Positions 24,524 through 33,297 of a stretch of DNA of 41,232 nucleotides are shown here, in pieces. This DNA is from Treponema sp. (GTDB lineage Bacteria; Spirochaetota; Spirochaetia; Treponematales; Breznakiellaceae). The notes beneath the pieces are model-generated. The model made no database searches. It was given only the letters and a program-made list of their open reading frames with translations, and was not told the origin of the DNA. The stretch lies in contig JAIRRJ010000044.1 in assembly GCA_031256035.1 (NCBI GenBank), forward strand, positions 1-41,232, written 5' to 3'. The position numbers and the translations under genes were made by a program. How positions within the stretch are numbered: position 1 is the first letter of the stretch; every line of letters starts with the position of its first letter.

Positions 24524-25873
24524 TTAAGCAAGTACGTTAATTAAACTTGGTCTCTGTCTAAAAAAGACATCGGCCAAAGACACTTCGACTTCATTAAATG
24601 AATCGTCGTAGCGCAATGCCGCCGTCCGTGGCGTGAAAGAAGACGCATCCTGTTCCCGTCCGTTCATATCCCTGCCTTCCGCAGCAAGAGACAGATTCAG
24701 GTTTGCGTCTGTAAAACCGGAATCTTTGAATGCCTGTTCAAGGGAAGAAACTTCCTTGCGGAAAGCGTTCAAAGCTTCTTCACTCTCGACAACAATATGC
24801 CCAGTGATCTTGTTTTCGGCCATTTCAAGGCGTATCTTTACATTTCCCAGGCTTTCAGGTTTAAGGGCAATCCGTATCGTACCCTCACCGCCGTCTTTAA
24901 GCGCTATTGAAGCATGACGGACAATATCGCCGTTGAAATTCTGATGTAGTTCCCTTGCAAGCAGATTTTCAAAGGCTTTACCCGCTTTGGCTTCATAAAC
25001 CTGTTCCGCCGAATTCAGGCTCTGCCCCTGTTCGGGCAGACGCAGTTCCAGTGTCATCTCCCGGACTGTTCCTTCCGTGCGCACTCTGGTTTCGGCTCCG
25101 GCAAACCGCATTTCCACAGGCTTCGCCGTATCCGCAGTCCGTAAATCGCGGACTTCAAAGGAAATCTTATCCCGGGATGTTTTATCCCGACGCCTGCTGT
25201 CTCTGGCTTCATCAAGTTTGGTTCGCGTTTCTTTTTCCGTCCCAATGTTTTGCGCAACTGAAACTTTTTCACGCGGCTGGTTTTCGGAAACAGGCGTTTC
25301 GCTTTTTTCAGGTTTTACAGGCGCGCGGTTCAGCTTTTCGTTTTTTTCGACATTGCCGGAAGATTCAAAAGCAACTGCCTCTGTAAGAGTTGCGGTTTTT
25401 TCGCCGGTGAAAGGCAAAACAACATCATTTTCAATTTCTGTCAAATGCGCCGTTTTGATGGCGGGCTGCCGGAAATCTCCGGAGTCTGTGCCGGCTTCTT
25501 CCTGCGGAAGCGCCAAATGCGTTGCATCTAACAGCAGGTTAAGATACTCCTGCGGCAGCTCCGGTTCGGAAAGGTTTTTTTCAGGCGCTTTGACGGCAAT
25601 TTCTTCTATTGAAAACCCAAAGTGCGGCTCTTCCTGTCCGATACCGATGTCTTCTATCCGGAAAACATCAAACTGTTCGCCAAAATCAAATGCCTCAATG
25701 CCGGCTTCTTCAATGCCCATAGGCACTTCCGGGTCTGTTTTACGGAGCAGCCCGGCAAGAAGCTGCGCAAAAACGGCATTTTCTTCGTGGTCTTCAGATT
25801 CAAGCTCAAGCGGCTCGGCAGCGGCAATCCCCGCCAATGCCGGTTCCGTGTAGGTAGATATGGTTAACGCCAT
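24524..25873 (-). CDS. fliK: Flagellar hook-length control protein FliK
   Basis: 449 residues. The N-terminal two thirds are low-complexity and rich in Glu, Thr and Lys, the molecular ruler. The C-terminal Flg_hook domain is IRIALKPESLGNVKIRLEMA, ITGHIVVESEEALNAFRKEV, then LEQAFKDSGFTDANLNLSLA. It measures hook length and switches export specificity through FlhB. GAGGAGGCAGG precedes the ATG. Identification rests on the C-terminal domain and its place before flgD. Confidence 0.9.
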   Translation of the reverse strand: MALTISTYTEPALAGIAAAEPLELESEDHEENAVFAQLLAGLLRKTDPEVPMGIEEAGIEAFDFGEQFDVFRIEDIGIGQEEPHFGFSIEEIAVKAPEKNLSEPELPQEYLNLLLDATHLALPQEEAGTDSGDFRQPAIKTAHLTEIENDVVLPFTGEKTATLTEAVAFESSGNVEKNEKLNRAPVKPEKSETPVSENQPREKVSVAQNIGTEKETRTKLDEARDSRRRDKTSRDKISFEVRDLRTADTAKPVEMRFAGAETRVRTEGTVREMTLELRLPEQGQSLNSAEQVYEAKAGKAFENLLARELHQNFNGDIVRHASIALKDGGEGTIRIALKPESLGNVKIRLEMAENKITGHIVVESEEALNAFRKEVSSLEQAFKDSGFTDANLNLSLAAEGRDMNGREQDASSFTPRTAALRYDDSFNEVEVSLADVFFRQRPSLINVLA

Positions 25874-25932
25874 CCTGCCTCCTCATAAAGAAGTTCCGGA
25901 AAGCGGTAACCTGTGGAACTAAAAGTTCCCGG

Positions 25933-26547
25933 TTACAGACTGGGCGGCCTGCCTGCCATTTTACGCTGCAGTTCAGCTGCCCGAACCGGGTCCATCAACG
26001 AGAACCAATAGGAAACAATGGAAACTGTCCCTGCGGCTCTGGCGATTTCCTCGGTCTTCCGGATAACGTCGATAGCGTCCTGATCATCCAACGCGGCGAT
26101 TATGCCCACCGCATTCAACGGGTCCATACCAGTCAGATAACGGGCGTTCTGCTCGACATTTCTGTCCTTATTTTCGGCATCCGCAAGCTGCGCTCTTAGG
26201 GATATTTCCCGTTCATCAAGCGCTTTTTCGCGCTCCTCAAGTTCCTGCGCCATCTGCTCAATCGCCCCGTAGCGGGTATCCAAATCCCGCGAAAAGGTGT
26301 CCATTTCCATGCTTCGCAGATCAAGGGCTTCCAGGCGCACCAAAAGCCGCTCCGCGTCAAGGTTAAGCAGCTCCCCGGGAGTAATCTTTTCTTGAGTCCG
26401 CCCTTCTTTGCCGAAAAAGGGGATATATTTATAAACAGGCGCCAGCACGGATTTTGCGTCAATAACGTTCAGAAAGTCGAACCAAAAGATACCGCCTATT
26501 GCCAGAATCGCTATAAGCAGCAAGAGAACGATGGATCTTCCTAACAT
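25933..26547 (-). CDS. flbB: FlbB, periplasmic flagellar collar protein with MgtE_N-like domain
   Basis: 204 residues. An N-terminal membrane anchor (IVLLLLIAILAIGGIFWF) is followed by a coiled coil around residues 75-135 (MAQELEEREKALDEREISLR). The C-terminal segment TGMDPLNAVGIIAALDDQDA then IDVIRKTEEIA resembles the MgtE_N/FliG-middle fold. In Borrelia, FlbB is the base of the periplasmic collar that stabilises stators. GGGGAGGG precedes the ATG. It heads the flagellar run, with a -10-like TATAAT at 26573-26578 on the minus strand. Confidence 0.88.
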   Translation of the reverse strand: MLGRSIVLLLLIAILAIGGIFWFDFLNVIDAKSVLAPVYKYIPFFGKEGRTQEKITPGELLNLDAERLLVRLEALDLRSMEMDTFSRDLDTRYGAIEQMAQELEEREKALDEREISLRAQLADAENKDRNVEQNARYLTGMDPLNAVGIIAALDDQDAIDVIRKTEEIARAAGTVSIVSYWFSLMDPVRAAELQRKMAGRPPSL

Positions 26548-26628
26548 TTTTTCCCTCCCCAGGATTGTCTATATTATATATATATTTCGGAAAAAAGGGA
26601 AGGAATAATGAGTTGAGCTTGACTAACG

Positions 26629-26712
26629 GTGCCTGACACCTACACTATATGCAGCAAGGGCGTCTCCATATATAGCGTAGGTGCCGAACCGCAGGTTCGA
26701 TGGCACCTTTTT
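26629..26712 (+). other. Nested inverted repeats upstream of lon, ending in a T-run
   Basis: GGTGCC (26629-26634) and ACCTACACTATAT pair with a matching segment ATATATAGCGTAGGT near 26668-26682. A second stem GGTGCC (26680-26685)/GGCACC (26702-26707) encloses the hairpin GAACC-GCA-GGTTC, followed by TTTTTT. On the plus strand this looks like a terminator or attenuator. The GGTGCC-TGACACC core also resembles REP-type units. Confidence 0.45.
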
Positions 26713-26717
26713 TGCAG

Positions 26718-26748
26718 TTGTCAACTCTTGCTTTTTTTGCGATATTCT
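26718..26748 (+). promoter_or_regulatory. Candidate lon promoter giving a very short or absent leader
   Basis: TTGTCA (26718-26723) and TATTCT (26743-26748) are 19 bp apart. The predicted start falls at or next to the ATG at 26754, and no ribosome-binding site is visible before that ATG. An alternative pair, TTGACT (26619) with TACACT (26641), would give a longer leader through the hairpin. Confidence 0.35.
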
Positions 26749-26753
26749 ATGTA

Positions 26754-29201
26754 ATGTCTGACCAGAGCGTTGTACCCATAGATCAGATTTTGCCCCACAA
26801 GCTGCCGCTGGTAGCCCTTATGGGGCGTCCCATTTTTCCGGGGATTTTTACACCCATCATGATTGGCAACCCTACCGATGTCAGAGTGGTAGAGGATGTT
26901 GTCACCGGGGACGCGCTGATCGGCCTTGTGATGCTGCAAAATGAAACCGACACCCCCGCCATAACCGATTTGTACACTGTAGGAACTGTCGCGAAAATAG
27001 TAAAAAAAATTAACCTGCCGGACGGCGGGGTGAATATTTTTATCTCTACCATGAAGCGTTTCAGGGTGAAAAAGGCTCTGCATACTTCCAATCCCATTGT
27101 CGCCGCGGTGGAGTACCTTGAAGAAGAGGAAGACCGCACAAGCGAGGTAAAAGCCCTTACCCGCGCGCTGATTTCCGAAATGAAGCAGATTTCTGAGAAC
27201 AACCCCCTCTTTTCCGAAGAGATGCGGCTCAATATGATCAATATCGATCATCCGGGAAAAATCGCCGACTTTATCGCCAGCATCCTCAACATCGACAAGG
27301 CGGAAATGCAGAAGATTCTGGAAATGCTTAATGTGCGAAAGCGCATGGAACAGGTGCTGGTGTTCATAAAAAAAGAACAGGAACTTTTGCGGATACAGAA
27401 AAAGATTCAACGCGAGATAAACGAAAAAATTGAAAAATCCCAGCGCGATTATTTTTTGAAGGAAGAACTTAAAGCGATAAAAACCGAACTTGGCATGACC
27501 ACTGACGCCAAAAGTTCCGACTACCAGCGTTTTAAGGATAAATTTGACGCGTTTAAGTTTGAAGGCGAGGTTAAAGAGATTGTCGATCAGGAGATGGAAA
27601 AATTCAACCTGATGGAACCGAACTCCGCCGAATTTATTGTTACGCGCAATTACCTTGACTGGATTGCCGTCCTCCCCTGGGGAGAACCTGCTCCTGAAGT
27701 GTTTGATCTTAAAAACGCGCAGGCTGTCCTTGAAGCGGATCACTACGGGCTTAAAGACGTGAAAAGCCGCATTGTTGAATACCTTGCAGTCCGCAAGCTG
27801 CGCAAGGACACCAAGGGTTCGATTATCTGCCTTGTGGGGCCGCCGGGAGTGGGGAAAACTTCGGTTGGCAAATCAATAGCCCGCGCTTTAGGGAAACAGT
27901 TTTTCAGGTTTTCGGTCGGCGGCATGCGGGACGAAGCTGAGATAAAAGGCCACCGGCGCACCTACATCGGCGCAATGCCGGGGAAAATCATTCAGGGGTT
28001 GAAAATCGTAAAGAGCAAAGACCCGGTGTTCATGATAGACGAAATCGATAAAATGGGCGCAAGTTTTCAGGGAGACCCTGCAAGCGCCCTCCTTGAAGCC
28101 CTTGATCCTGAACAGAACAACAGCTTCCGCGATCATTACCTTGATATGCCGTTTGATGTTTCCCATGTGTTTTTCATCGTTACCGCCAACACGCTGGACA
28201 CCATTCCGCCGCCGTTGTTGGATCGCATGGAGATCATCCAGCTTCCCGGTTACATTGACACCGAAAAACTGGAGATTGCGCAGAGGTATCTGCTTCCGAA
28301 GAGCCTTGAAAAAAACGGGCTTAAAAAGAATCAGGTTAAATATACAAAGGACAGCCTTCTGCACATCGCCAACGCCTATGCCCGCGAATCGGGTGTGCGC
28401 AACTTTGAAAAAAATCTGGACAAGATTCACCGCAAACTGGCAAAGCAGATTGTCGAAAGTGAAGAAGCGGCTCAAGGCACGATCAAGGCAGATACTGCAA
28501 GAGAAGCTGCAAAAACCGCAAGCGCCGTTGCCGAAAAAACGCCGCAATATGAAACCAAAGCGGCAAAGCCCGTCCGTTTTTCCGTTGACAAAAAATTTGT
28601 TGAAAAGCAATTGGGCAAGCCGATTTTCCCCGAAACAGACATCAAGAAAGCGGACAGACCGGGCATATCGGTGGGGCTTGCATGGACAAGCATGGGCGGC
28701 GACACTCTGGTTATTGAGGCGACTTCGCTGCCGGGCAAGGAGGGGCTTACCCTCACCGGCAAGATGGGCGATACCATGAAGGAAAGCGCCGCAATCGCCA
28801 TGACCGTTGCCCGGAAACTTGCGGTTGAACGTTACGGCATTGACCGTGAGTGGTTCGACCTTAACCACATTCATCTGCATATTCCTGAGGGCGCAACTCC
28901 CAAAGACGGCCCCTCGGCGGGCATTACAATGGCTACCGCCCTGCTTTCCCTGATGAGGGAAAAAGTCATTACTGACAAACTGGTGATGACGGGTGAACTT
29001 TCTCTGACAGGGCAGGTGCTTCCAATCGGCGGCCTAAAAGAAAAAACAATTGCCGCCCGCCGCAACAAAGCGCGGCACATCATCTTCCCCAAACAAAATG
29101 CAAGGGATTTGGATGAAATCCCCGATCATGTCAAAAAAGGAATTGAATTTCATCCTGTTGAACGATATGAAGAAGTTCTCGCCTTAGCCCTGCCTGACTA
29201 A
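26754..29201 (+). CDS. lon: ATP-dependent protease Lon
   Basis: 815 residues from the ATG at 26754 (MSDQSVVPIDQ). An upstream in-frame ATG (26700) would place 18 extra residues inside the hairpin region and is less likely. Domains: LON substrate-binding N-terminus (LPLVALMGRPIFPG), coiled coil, AAA+ with Walker A GPPGVGKTS and Walker B VFMIDEIDKMG, then the protease. Catalytic dyad S721 (PKDGPSAG) and K764 (GGLKEK), 43 residues apart as in E. coli. An Ala/Lys-rich linker of ~60 residues before the protease domain is longer than usual. It degrades misfolded and regulatory proteins in the cytoplasm. Confidence 0.96.
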   Translation: MSDQSVVPIDQILPHKLPLVALMGRPIFPGIFTPIMIGNPTDVRVVEDVVTGDALIGLVMLQNETDTPAITDLYTVGTVAKIVKKINLPDGGVNIFISTMKRFRVKKALHTSNPIVAAVEYLEEEEDRTSEVKALTRALISEMKQISENNPLFSEEMRLNMINIDHPGKIADFIASILNIDKAEMQKILEMLNVRKRMEQVLVFIKKEQELLRIQKKIQREINEKIEKSQRDYFLKEELKAIKTELGMTTDAKSSDYQRFKDKFDAFKFEGEVKEIVDQEMEKFNLMEPNSAEFIVTRNYLDWIAVLPWGEPAPEVFDLKNAQAVLEADHYGLKDVKSRIVEYLAVRKLRKDTKGSIICLVGPPGVGKTSVGKSIARALGKQFFRFSVGGMRDEAEIKGHRRTYIGAMPGKIIQGLKIVKSKDPVFMIDEIDKMGASFQGDPASALLEALDPEQNNSFRDHYLDMPFDVSHVFFIVTANTLDTIPPPLLDRMEIIQLPGYIDTEKLEIAQRYLLPKSLEKNGLKKNQVKYTKDSLLHIANAYARESGVRNFEKNLDKIHRKLAKQIVESEEAAQGTIKADTAREAAKTASAVAEKTPQYETKAAKPVRFSVDKKFVEKQLGKPIFPETDIKKADRPGISVGLAWTSMGGDTLVIEATSLPGKEGLTLTGKMGDTMKESAAIAMTVARKLAVERYGIDREWFDLNHIHLHIPEGATPKDGPSAGITMATALLSLMREKVITDKLVMTGELSLTGQVLPIGGLKEKTIAARRNKARHIIFPKQNARDLDEIPDHVKKGIEFHPVERYEEVLALALPD

Positions 29202-29929
29202 AAGCTGTCAAGATATTTTCTTGCGACAGGATCGCCGGAATCAAGTTCCAGCACTGTTCTGAAAAATGCGGCAGCCTTGTCCTTCTCGCCGTTTTTCATC
29301 GCCAATACTCCCATGTTGGAAATAATTTTTACATTTTCGGGATCAAGCCTGAATGCGGCTTCCAGTTCCCGCTTTGCGCCCGCATAGTCGCCGCTTTCCA
29401 TGAGGCAAATTGCAAGCTCGTTCCTTGTGTCGCTGTTAGCGCCGCCAAGTTCAATTGCTTTCCTGAAAGCGGCTTCCCCGTCTGCCCAGCGGTCAAGCAG
29501 CCGTAAAGCCCAGCCAAGCAAAAACCAGCCGTTCCACACAAGTGGATAGCGTTCCAGAAAGTCGCGGACAGGGAATAAACTTTCCTCAGCCTTTCCTTCC
29601 ATGATTAATTGATACGCTTGAGTGAAACTATTGTCATCAAGACCGTTGTCTTTGATTTCCTTTAACTTTGTCAAAATATCAGGACGTAAAAAAAGCACAA
29701 AATCGCTGTAATAATCTATCCATTCCTGTTCTGCCTGTCCCTCTTCTATGACCCGCAGCATACCGGAAAGAATCATTTCCACAGACAGATTTTCAAGATC
29801 GTTTTCTTCGCTGTATTCGGGAATAAGAACGGGAATGGGTATATCGGGATTAATGGTAAACAAAGTATCTCTTTGCGGGAATCTGAAGTTTTCCGGAACA
29901 GGCAGAAAGACAAGGCGGTTTTCTGTCAT
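29198..29929 (-). CDS. Tetratricopeptide-repeat protein
   Basis: 243 residues. Residues ~100-243 form at least three TPR units: GWFLLGWALRLLDRWADGEA then AFRKAIELG, ELAICLMESGDYAGAKREL, and NMGVLAMKNGEKDKAAAFF. The N-terminal 90 residues are unassigned (PVPENFRFPQRDT start). No signal peptide. The start overlaps the PilZ gene stop by 4 bp (ATGA), so it is translationally coupled to it and may share its function. The stop overlaps the stop of convergent lon. Confidence 0.85.
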   Translation of the reverse strand: MTENRLVFLPVPENFRFPQRDTLFTINPDIPIPVLIPEYSEENDLENLSVEMILSGMLRVIEEGQAEQEWIDYYSDFVLFLRPDILTKLKEIKDNGLDDNSFTQAYQLIMEGKAEESLFPVRDFLERYPLVWNGWFLLGWALRLLDRWADGEAAFRKAIELGGANSDTRNELAICLMESGDYAGAKRELEAAFRLDPENVKIISNMGVLAMKNGEKDKAAAFFRTVLELDSGDPVARKYLDSF

Positions 29930-30762
29930 GGATCAGCAGTATCATCCATCGCGCCGCGGTTATCTGCCCGCGATGAAGTCAGGAAATCGTTAAGGCGTAT
30001 TTTGAAACCCATGGGGACAACCGCCTCGTCAAAAGACAAACCAAGCGCGACCATTTCCTTTTTGCCTTCAACATTTTCAGCGCGGACAAATGTTCCTTTT
30101 ATGAGGAATGTTTCTCTTGGATCGTTAAAATCAAGGCGAAGCGCCGCTTCCTTGTCTGTCAGGAATTTCGCCACCCCCATCATAATTACCTTGGAACCGG
30201 AAAAGGATAGATCCCGCAATATACATCGCCGTGGAACCCTCTCAATGAAAACAGCGCTTTCGCTTGATACAAGATTTAATTTACGCATATTGTCCACTGA
30301 CAAGGGAACCCTCGCATCCTTGCGTTTGGCTGAATTTACATTGGCATCCAGAACACGCCCCATTATTTCGATAAGGTCGTCCGGCGGCCGGTTCGTGAAC
30401 TGGAGGGTCAACATATTGATGTCTTCAGAGCCGCCGTACGGCGCGCTCCCCATTACGCGGGCGGCTACAAAAAAAGTTACCGGATTTGTTTTTTCCGGGG
30501 ATTTGAAGCAAAAACGCAGACTCACATTGTTATTGGCGCTTTGAAGTTTACCCAGTAATCCGGTTTTCACATTTGCCACAACTTTTGCGTTTTGAAAAGA
30601 GGCAGTGTAAACCACACAAGGCCAAAAATCATTTCCGCATTTCAAGTGAACCTGCTGGGTAAAAAGCCCCGTAACCTGGATTATTTCTTTGGTGAAGGTT
30701 ACGTCTATATGCTTGAAGCGCTCATAGTAAAGCGTGATCTTCTGGCTGGTGAGTACTCCCAT
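29926..30762 (-). CDS. PilZ-domain protein (putative c-di-GMP receptor)
   Basis: 278 residues. The c-di-GMP-binding motifs are R-x3-R (KRKDARVPLS, residues ~145-155) and D-x-S-x2-G (RDLSFSGSKV, ~187-193). An N-terminal PilZN-like domain (~1-140) is typical of treponemal PilZ proteins. The family links c-di-GMP to motility or virulence in spirochaetes. No Shine-Dalgarno site is seen; a promoter ending 7 bp upstream of the ATG suggests a leaderless mRNA. Confidence 0.85.
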   Translation of the reverse strand: MGVLTSQKITLYYERFKHIDVTFTKEIIQVTGLFTQQVHLKCGNDFWPCVVYTASFQNAKVVANVKTGLLGKLQSANNNVSLRFCFKSPEKTNPVTFFVAARVMGSAPYGGSEDINMLTLQFTNRPPDDLIEIMGRVLDANVNSAKRKDARVPLSVDNMRKLNLVSSESAVFIERVPRRCILRDLSFSGSKVIMMGVAKFLTDKEAALRLDFNDPRETFLIKGTFVRAENVEGKKEMVALGLSFDEAVVPMGFKIRLNDFLTSSRADNRGAMDDTADP

Positions 30763-30769
30763 GTACTAC

Positions 30770-30799
30770 ACTATAACTGGAAAAAGCCAGTCGCGTCAA
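30770..30799 (-). promoter_or_regulatory. Candidate promoter of the PilZ gene
   Basis: Read on the minus strand, TTGACG (30794-30799) and TATAGT (30770-30775) are 18 bp apart. The predicted start, ~30764, is within 2 nt of the ATG at 30762, which would make the transcript leaderless. The -35 box overlaps the rarD stop. Confidence 0.45.
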
Positions 30800-31716
30800 T
30801 CACCCGGTTTGGGTATCCGGGCCGCGATTTTAAGGGAAACAATGTACAGAATCACCGCAGCCCAGATACAGCCAAAAACGATGAAATTCCGGGGCGGAAA
30901 TGTTTCATGAAAAATGAAAACTCCTTCCAGAAAAGTGATGGATGGGGCTAGAAACTGTATAAATCCCATTGTAGTGAGCGGGAGCATTTTTGCGCCATTG
31001 GAAAACAAATACAGCGGCAGGGTAGTTACCGCGCCGCATCCCAAAAGCAGGGCAATTACCGGCGCCGGAAGCTCTGGAAGATATGAAAGCCCCTGTAATC
31101 CGTAAACTGCCTGTCCGTCATTTCCAAGACTGGAAAAAAGCATCAATAGTCCCAGAGGAGCGGCAATTAAGGTTTCCGCGCCCAGTGATTCCAGCGCAGA
31201 AAGACTGACAGTTTTTTTTATCAGGCCGTAAAATCCAAAACTTAAAGCGAGGCCAAGCGAAATCCAGGGCGGCGCGCCGGAGAAGATGGTCAGTATCAAT
31301 ACGCCCGTCATGGCAAGGGCAAATGCAATCCATTGCATTGTTTTTAGTTTTTCTTTAAAAAAAATAAGCCCCAACACAACCGAAACTAAGGGGTTGATAT
31401 AGTAGCCTACAGCCGCTTCAATTGTATGTCCCGAATTGACAGCCCATATATAAAGACCCCAGTTGAAACTGAGCATAAACGCACCCAGCGTCAGCATAAG
31501 AGTCTGCCTTCTGTCTTTATAAAATTTCAGCCATGAAATATTGCGGCGGTAAAAAAGGACAGCGCTTACCAGCAGAAGGGAAAAAACGATTCTAAAACCA
31601 AGAATGTGCAGGGAAGGAACTGAGGCGAGCAATTTCCAATATACAGGAAGCGCTCCCCACAAAATGTACGCAAAAACCGCGAATAAAAATCCCTTACCGG
31701 ATGATGTGTTGTTCAT
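30796..31716 (-). CDS. rarD: RarD-type EamA-family transporter
   Basis: 306 residues and ten hydrophobic segments. It starts MNNTSSGKGFLFAVFAYILW then GALPVYWKLL, and YYINPLVSVVLGLIFFKE is the EamA block typical of RarD. The protein is a predicted drug/metabolite-superfamily permease with unknown substrate. The frame is open ~240 nt further upstream, but that extension runs over the def start; ATG at 31716 gives the usual RarD length. The ribosome-binding site is weak. It is divergent from def. Confidence 0.85.
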   Translation of the reverse strand: MNNTSSGKGFLFAVFAYILWGALPVYWKLLASVPSLHILGFRIVFSLLLVSAVLFYRRNISWLKFYKDRRQTLMLTLGAFMLSFNWGLYIWAVNSGHTIEAAVGYYINPLVSVVLGLIFFKEKLKTMQWIAFALAMTGVLILTIFSGAPPWISLGLALSFGFYGLIKKTVSLSALESLGAETLIAAPLGLLMLFSSLGNDGQAVYGLQGLSYLPELPAPVIALLLGCGAVTTLPLYLFSNGAKMLPLTTMGFIQFLAPSITFLEGVFIFHETFPPRNFIVFGCIWAAVILYIVSLKIAARIPKPGD

Positions 31717-31798
31717 TGTACATTCAGTCTCTATTAATTTGACAACCGCGTCAATTATACGCGTTGATAAGAAATCCTGTTTTCTGTAAACTTGAAAT

Positions 31799-32335
31799 AT
31801 GCAGCAGATTATCACACTTGGCAGCGACCAACTCCGACAAAAAGCTGAAAAGGTAGAAAAATTTGATGAAGACCTTATAAAGACAGCAAGCCTCATGCTG
31901 GAAACTGTAAAGAAGGACAAGGGCGTTGGTCTTGCCGGACCGCAAATCGGATTCATGAAGAGGATTTTTGTTACTCATATTGAAGGCGATGAGGAGCGGA
32001 TTTTTATCAATCCTTCGATTTTGGAAACCTCACAGGAAACGACAAAAGTTGAGGAAGGCTGCCTTTCAGTTCCCGGCATTTATGCGAAGGTGATCCGTTC
32101 CAAATCCATAAAGGTCCAGGCGTGGAATGAAAAGGGGCGGCCTTTTACCATGGAAACAGGCGGACTTCTGGCAAGAGTTATTCAACATGAATACGATCAT
32201 CTTGAAGGCGTGCTTTTTTTGGATCGACTGCCCGAAGAAAAACGGGACGCTCTGACGGCGAAATTTGAAAAGAAGTCGCGCAATTTGCAACGAAGTTCCC
32301 CGCGCAATTTGCAACGAAAAGGAGCGAAAGTTTAA
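31799..32335 (+). CDS. def: Peptide deformylase
   Basis: 178 residues. All three motifs are present: GVGLAGPQIG, EGCLSVPG and the zinc-binding HEYDH (VIQHEYDHLEG). It removes the formyl group from nascent proteins. The C-terminal tail carries an 8-residue repeat (RNLQRSSP/RNLQRKGA) from a 24-bp duplication, which also carries the ribosome-binding site for fmt. Coupled to fmt, with which it acts on initiator Met. Confidence 0.95.
   Translation: MQQIITLGSDQLRQKAEKVEKFDEDLIKTASLMLETVKKDKGVGLAGPQIGFMKRIFVTHIEGDEERIFINPSILETSQETTKVEEGCLSVPGIYAKVIRSKSIKVQAWNEKGRPFTMETGGLLARVIQHEYDHLEGVLFLDRLPEEKRDALTAKFEKKSRNLQRSSPRNLQRKGAKV
32277..32318 (+). repeat. 24-bp tandem duplication at the end of def
   Basis: CGCGCAATTTGCAACGAA occurs at 32277-32294 and again at 32301-32318, 24 bp apart, perfectly conserved over 18 bp. 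It adds eight residues to Def without breaking the frame. Confidence 0.8.
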
Positions 32336-32336
32336 G

Positions 32337-33287
32337 GTGAGAATCCTGTTCGCCGGCAGCCCTGCCATAGCGTTTCCGTCATTGGAGACATTGTGTATGA
32401 CGGAGGGAATAGAAATGGTTGGCGTGTTAACCAACCCGGACAGCCCGAAGGGACGGAGCGGCGCTCCACGTCCCACCGAAATCGGGGAAGCGGCGGCAAA
32501 AATTTCAGAGCAGGGTAGGGCGGCTTTTCCCGTACTGAAGCCTCAGAAACTTGACGCAGAGACACGGGAGCAGGTTTCCGCATTAAAACCCGATCTGCTT
32601 GTCTCATTTGCCTACGGGCGGATTTTCGGTCCGAAATTCCTCGCGTTGTTCCAGCTCGGAGGTATTAATGTTCATCCGAGCCTGCTCCCAAAATACCGGG
32701 GGCCGACGCCCATTCAGGCGGCAATTATTAACCGCGAAAAAATAACGGGTATTACCGTGCAGAAGCTGGCGCCGGAAATGGACAGCGGAGATATTCTTGC
32801 GCAGGAACAATTGCAGCTATCAGGACGTGAAACCGCAGACACCCTGGGCGCGGTAATGGCGCAAAAGGCGGCGGAAATGCTACCCGCGGCGCTAAGGAAA
32901 ATTGCCGAAGGAAAGGTTTCAGGAACGCCGCAAAATCACAATGAGGCAAGCTATTGTTCCCTGATTGCCCGTGAAGACGGTCTAATAAACTGGAACAAAA
33001 GCGCAGAGGAACTTGAGGCAATGATCAGGGCATATAATCCCTGGCCGCTTTGCCGTACTGTTCATAACGGGCGTGAACTTTTTTTACTGGAAGCAACTGC
33101 TGCCGGAAGCGCAAAAAACGATACACCGGGGCAGGTTTTGGGAATAGACAAACAGGCCGGGATACTGGTACAAACAGGAGAGGGGGTTTTGACGGTAACA
33201 AAACTGCAATATCAGGGGAAAAAAGTCCTGGAGTGGCGTTCATTCCTGAACGGTGCGCGTGATTTTACCGGTTCAAGATTAGGTTAA
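32337..33287 (+). CDS. fmt: Methionyl-tRNA formyltransferase (GTG start)
   Basis: 316 residues, as in E. coli. N-terminal VRILFAGSPAIAFPSLE, the catalytic block INVHPSLLPKYRGPTPIQAA, and APEMDSGDIL are diagnostic. GTG at 32337 lies one base after the def stop (TAA), with AGGAG 12 nt upstream. An in-frame ATG at 32265 lies inside def and would add an unrelated leader. It formylates initiator Met-tRNA. Confidence 0.94.
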   Translation: MRILFAGSPAIAFPSLETLCMTEGIEMVGVLTNPDSPKGRSGAPRPTEIGEAAAKISEQGRAAFPVLKPQKLDAETREQVSALKPDLLVSFAYGRIFGPKFLALFQLGGINVHPSLLPKYRGPTPIQAAIINREKITGITVQKLAPEMDSGDILAQEQLQLSGRETADTLGAVMAQKAAEMLPAALRKIAEGKVSGTPQNHNEASYCSLIAREDGLINWNKSAEELEAMIRAYNPWPLCRTVHNGRELFLLEATAAGSAKNDTPGQVLGIDKQAGILVQTGEGVLTVTKLQYQGKKVLEWRSFLNGARDFTGSRLG

Positions 33288-33297
33288 AAGAGGAAGT

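Noticed and set aside
26721-28880. Two long minus-strand frames opposite lon (340 and 330 codons)
   Set aside because: They are shadows of lon with atypical composition, no ribosome-binding site and no recognisable domain.
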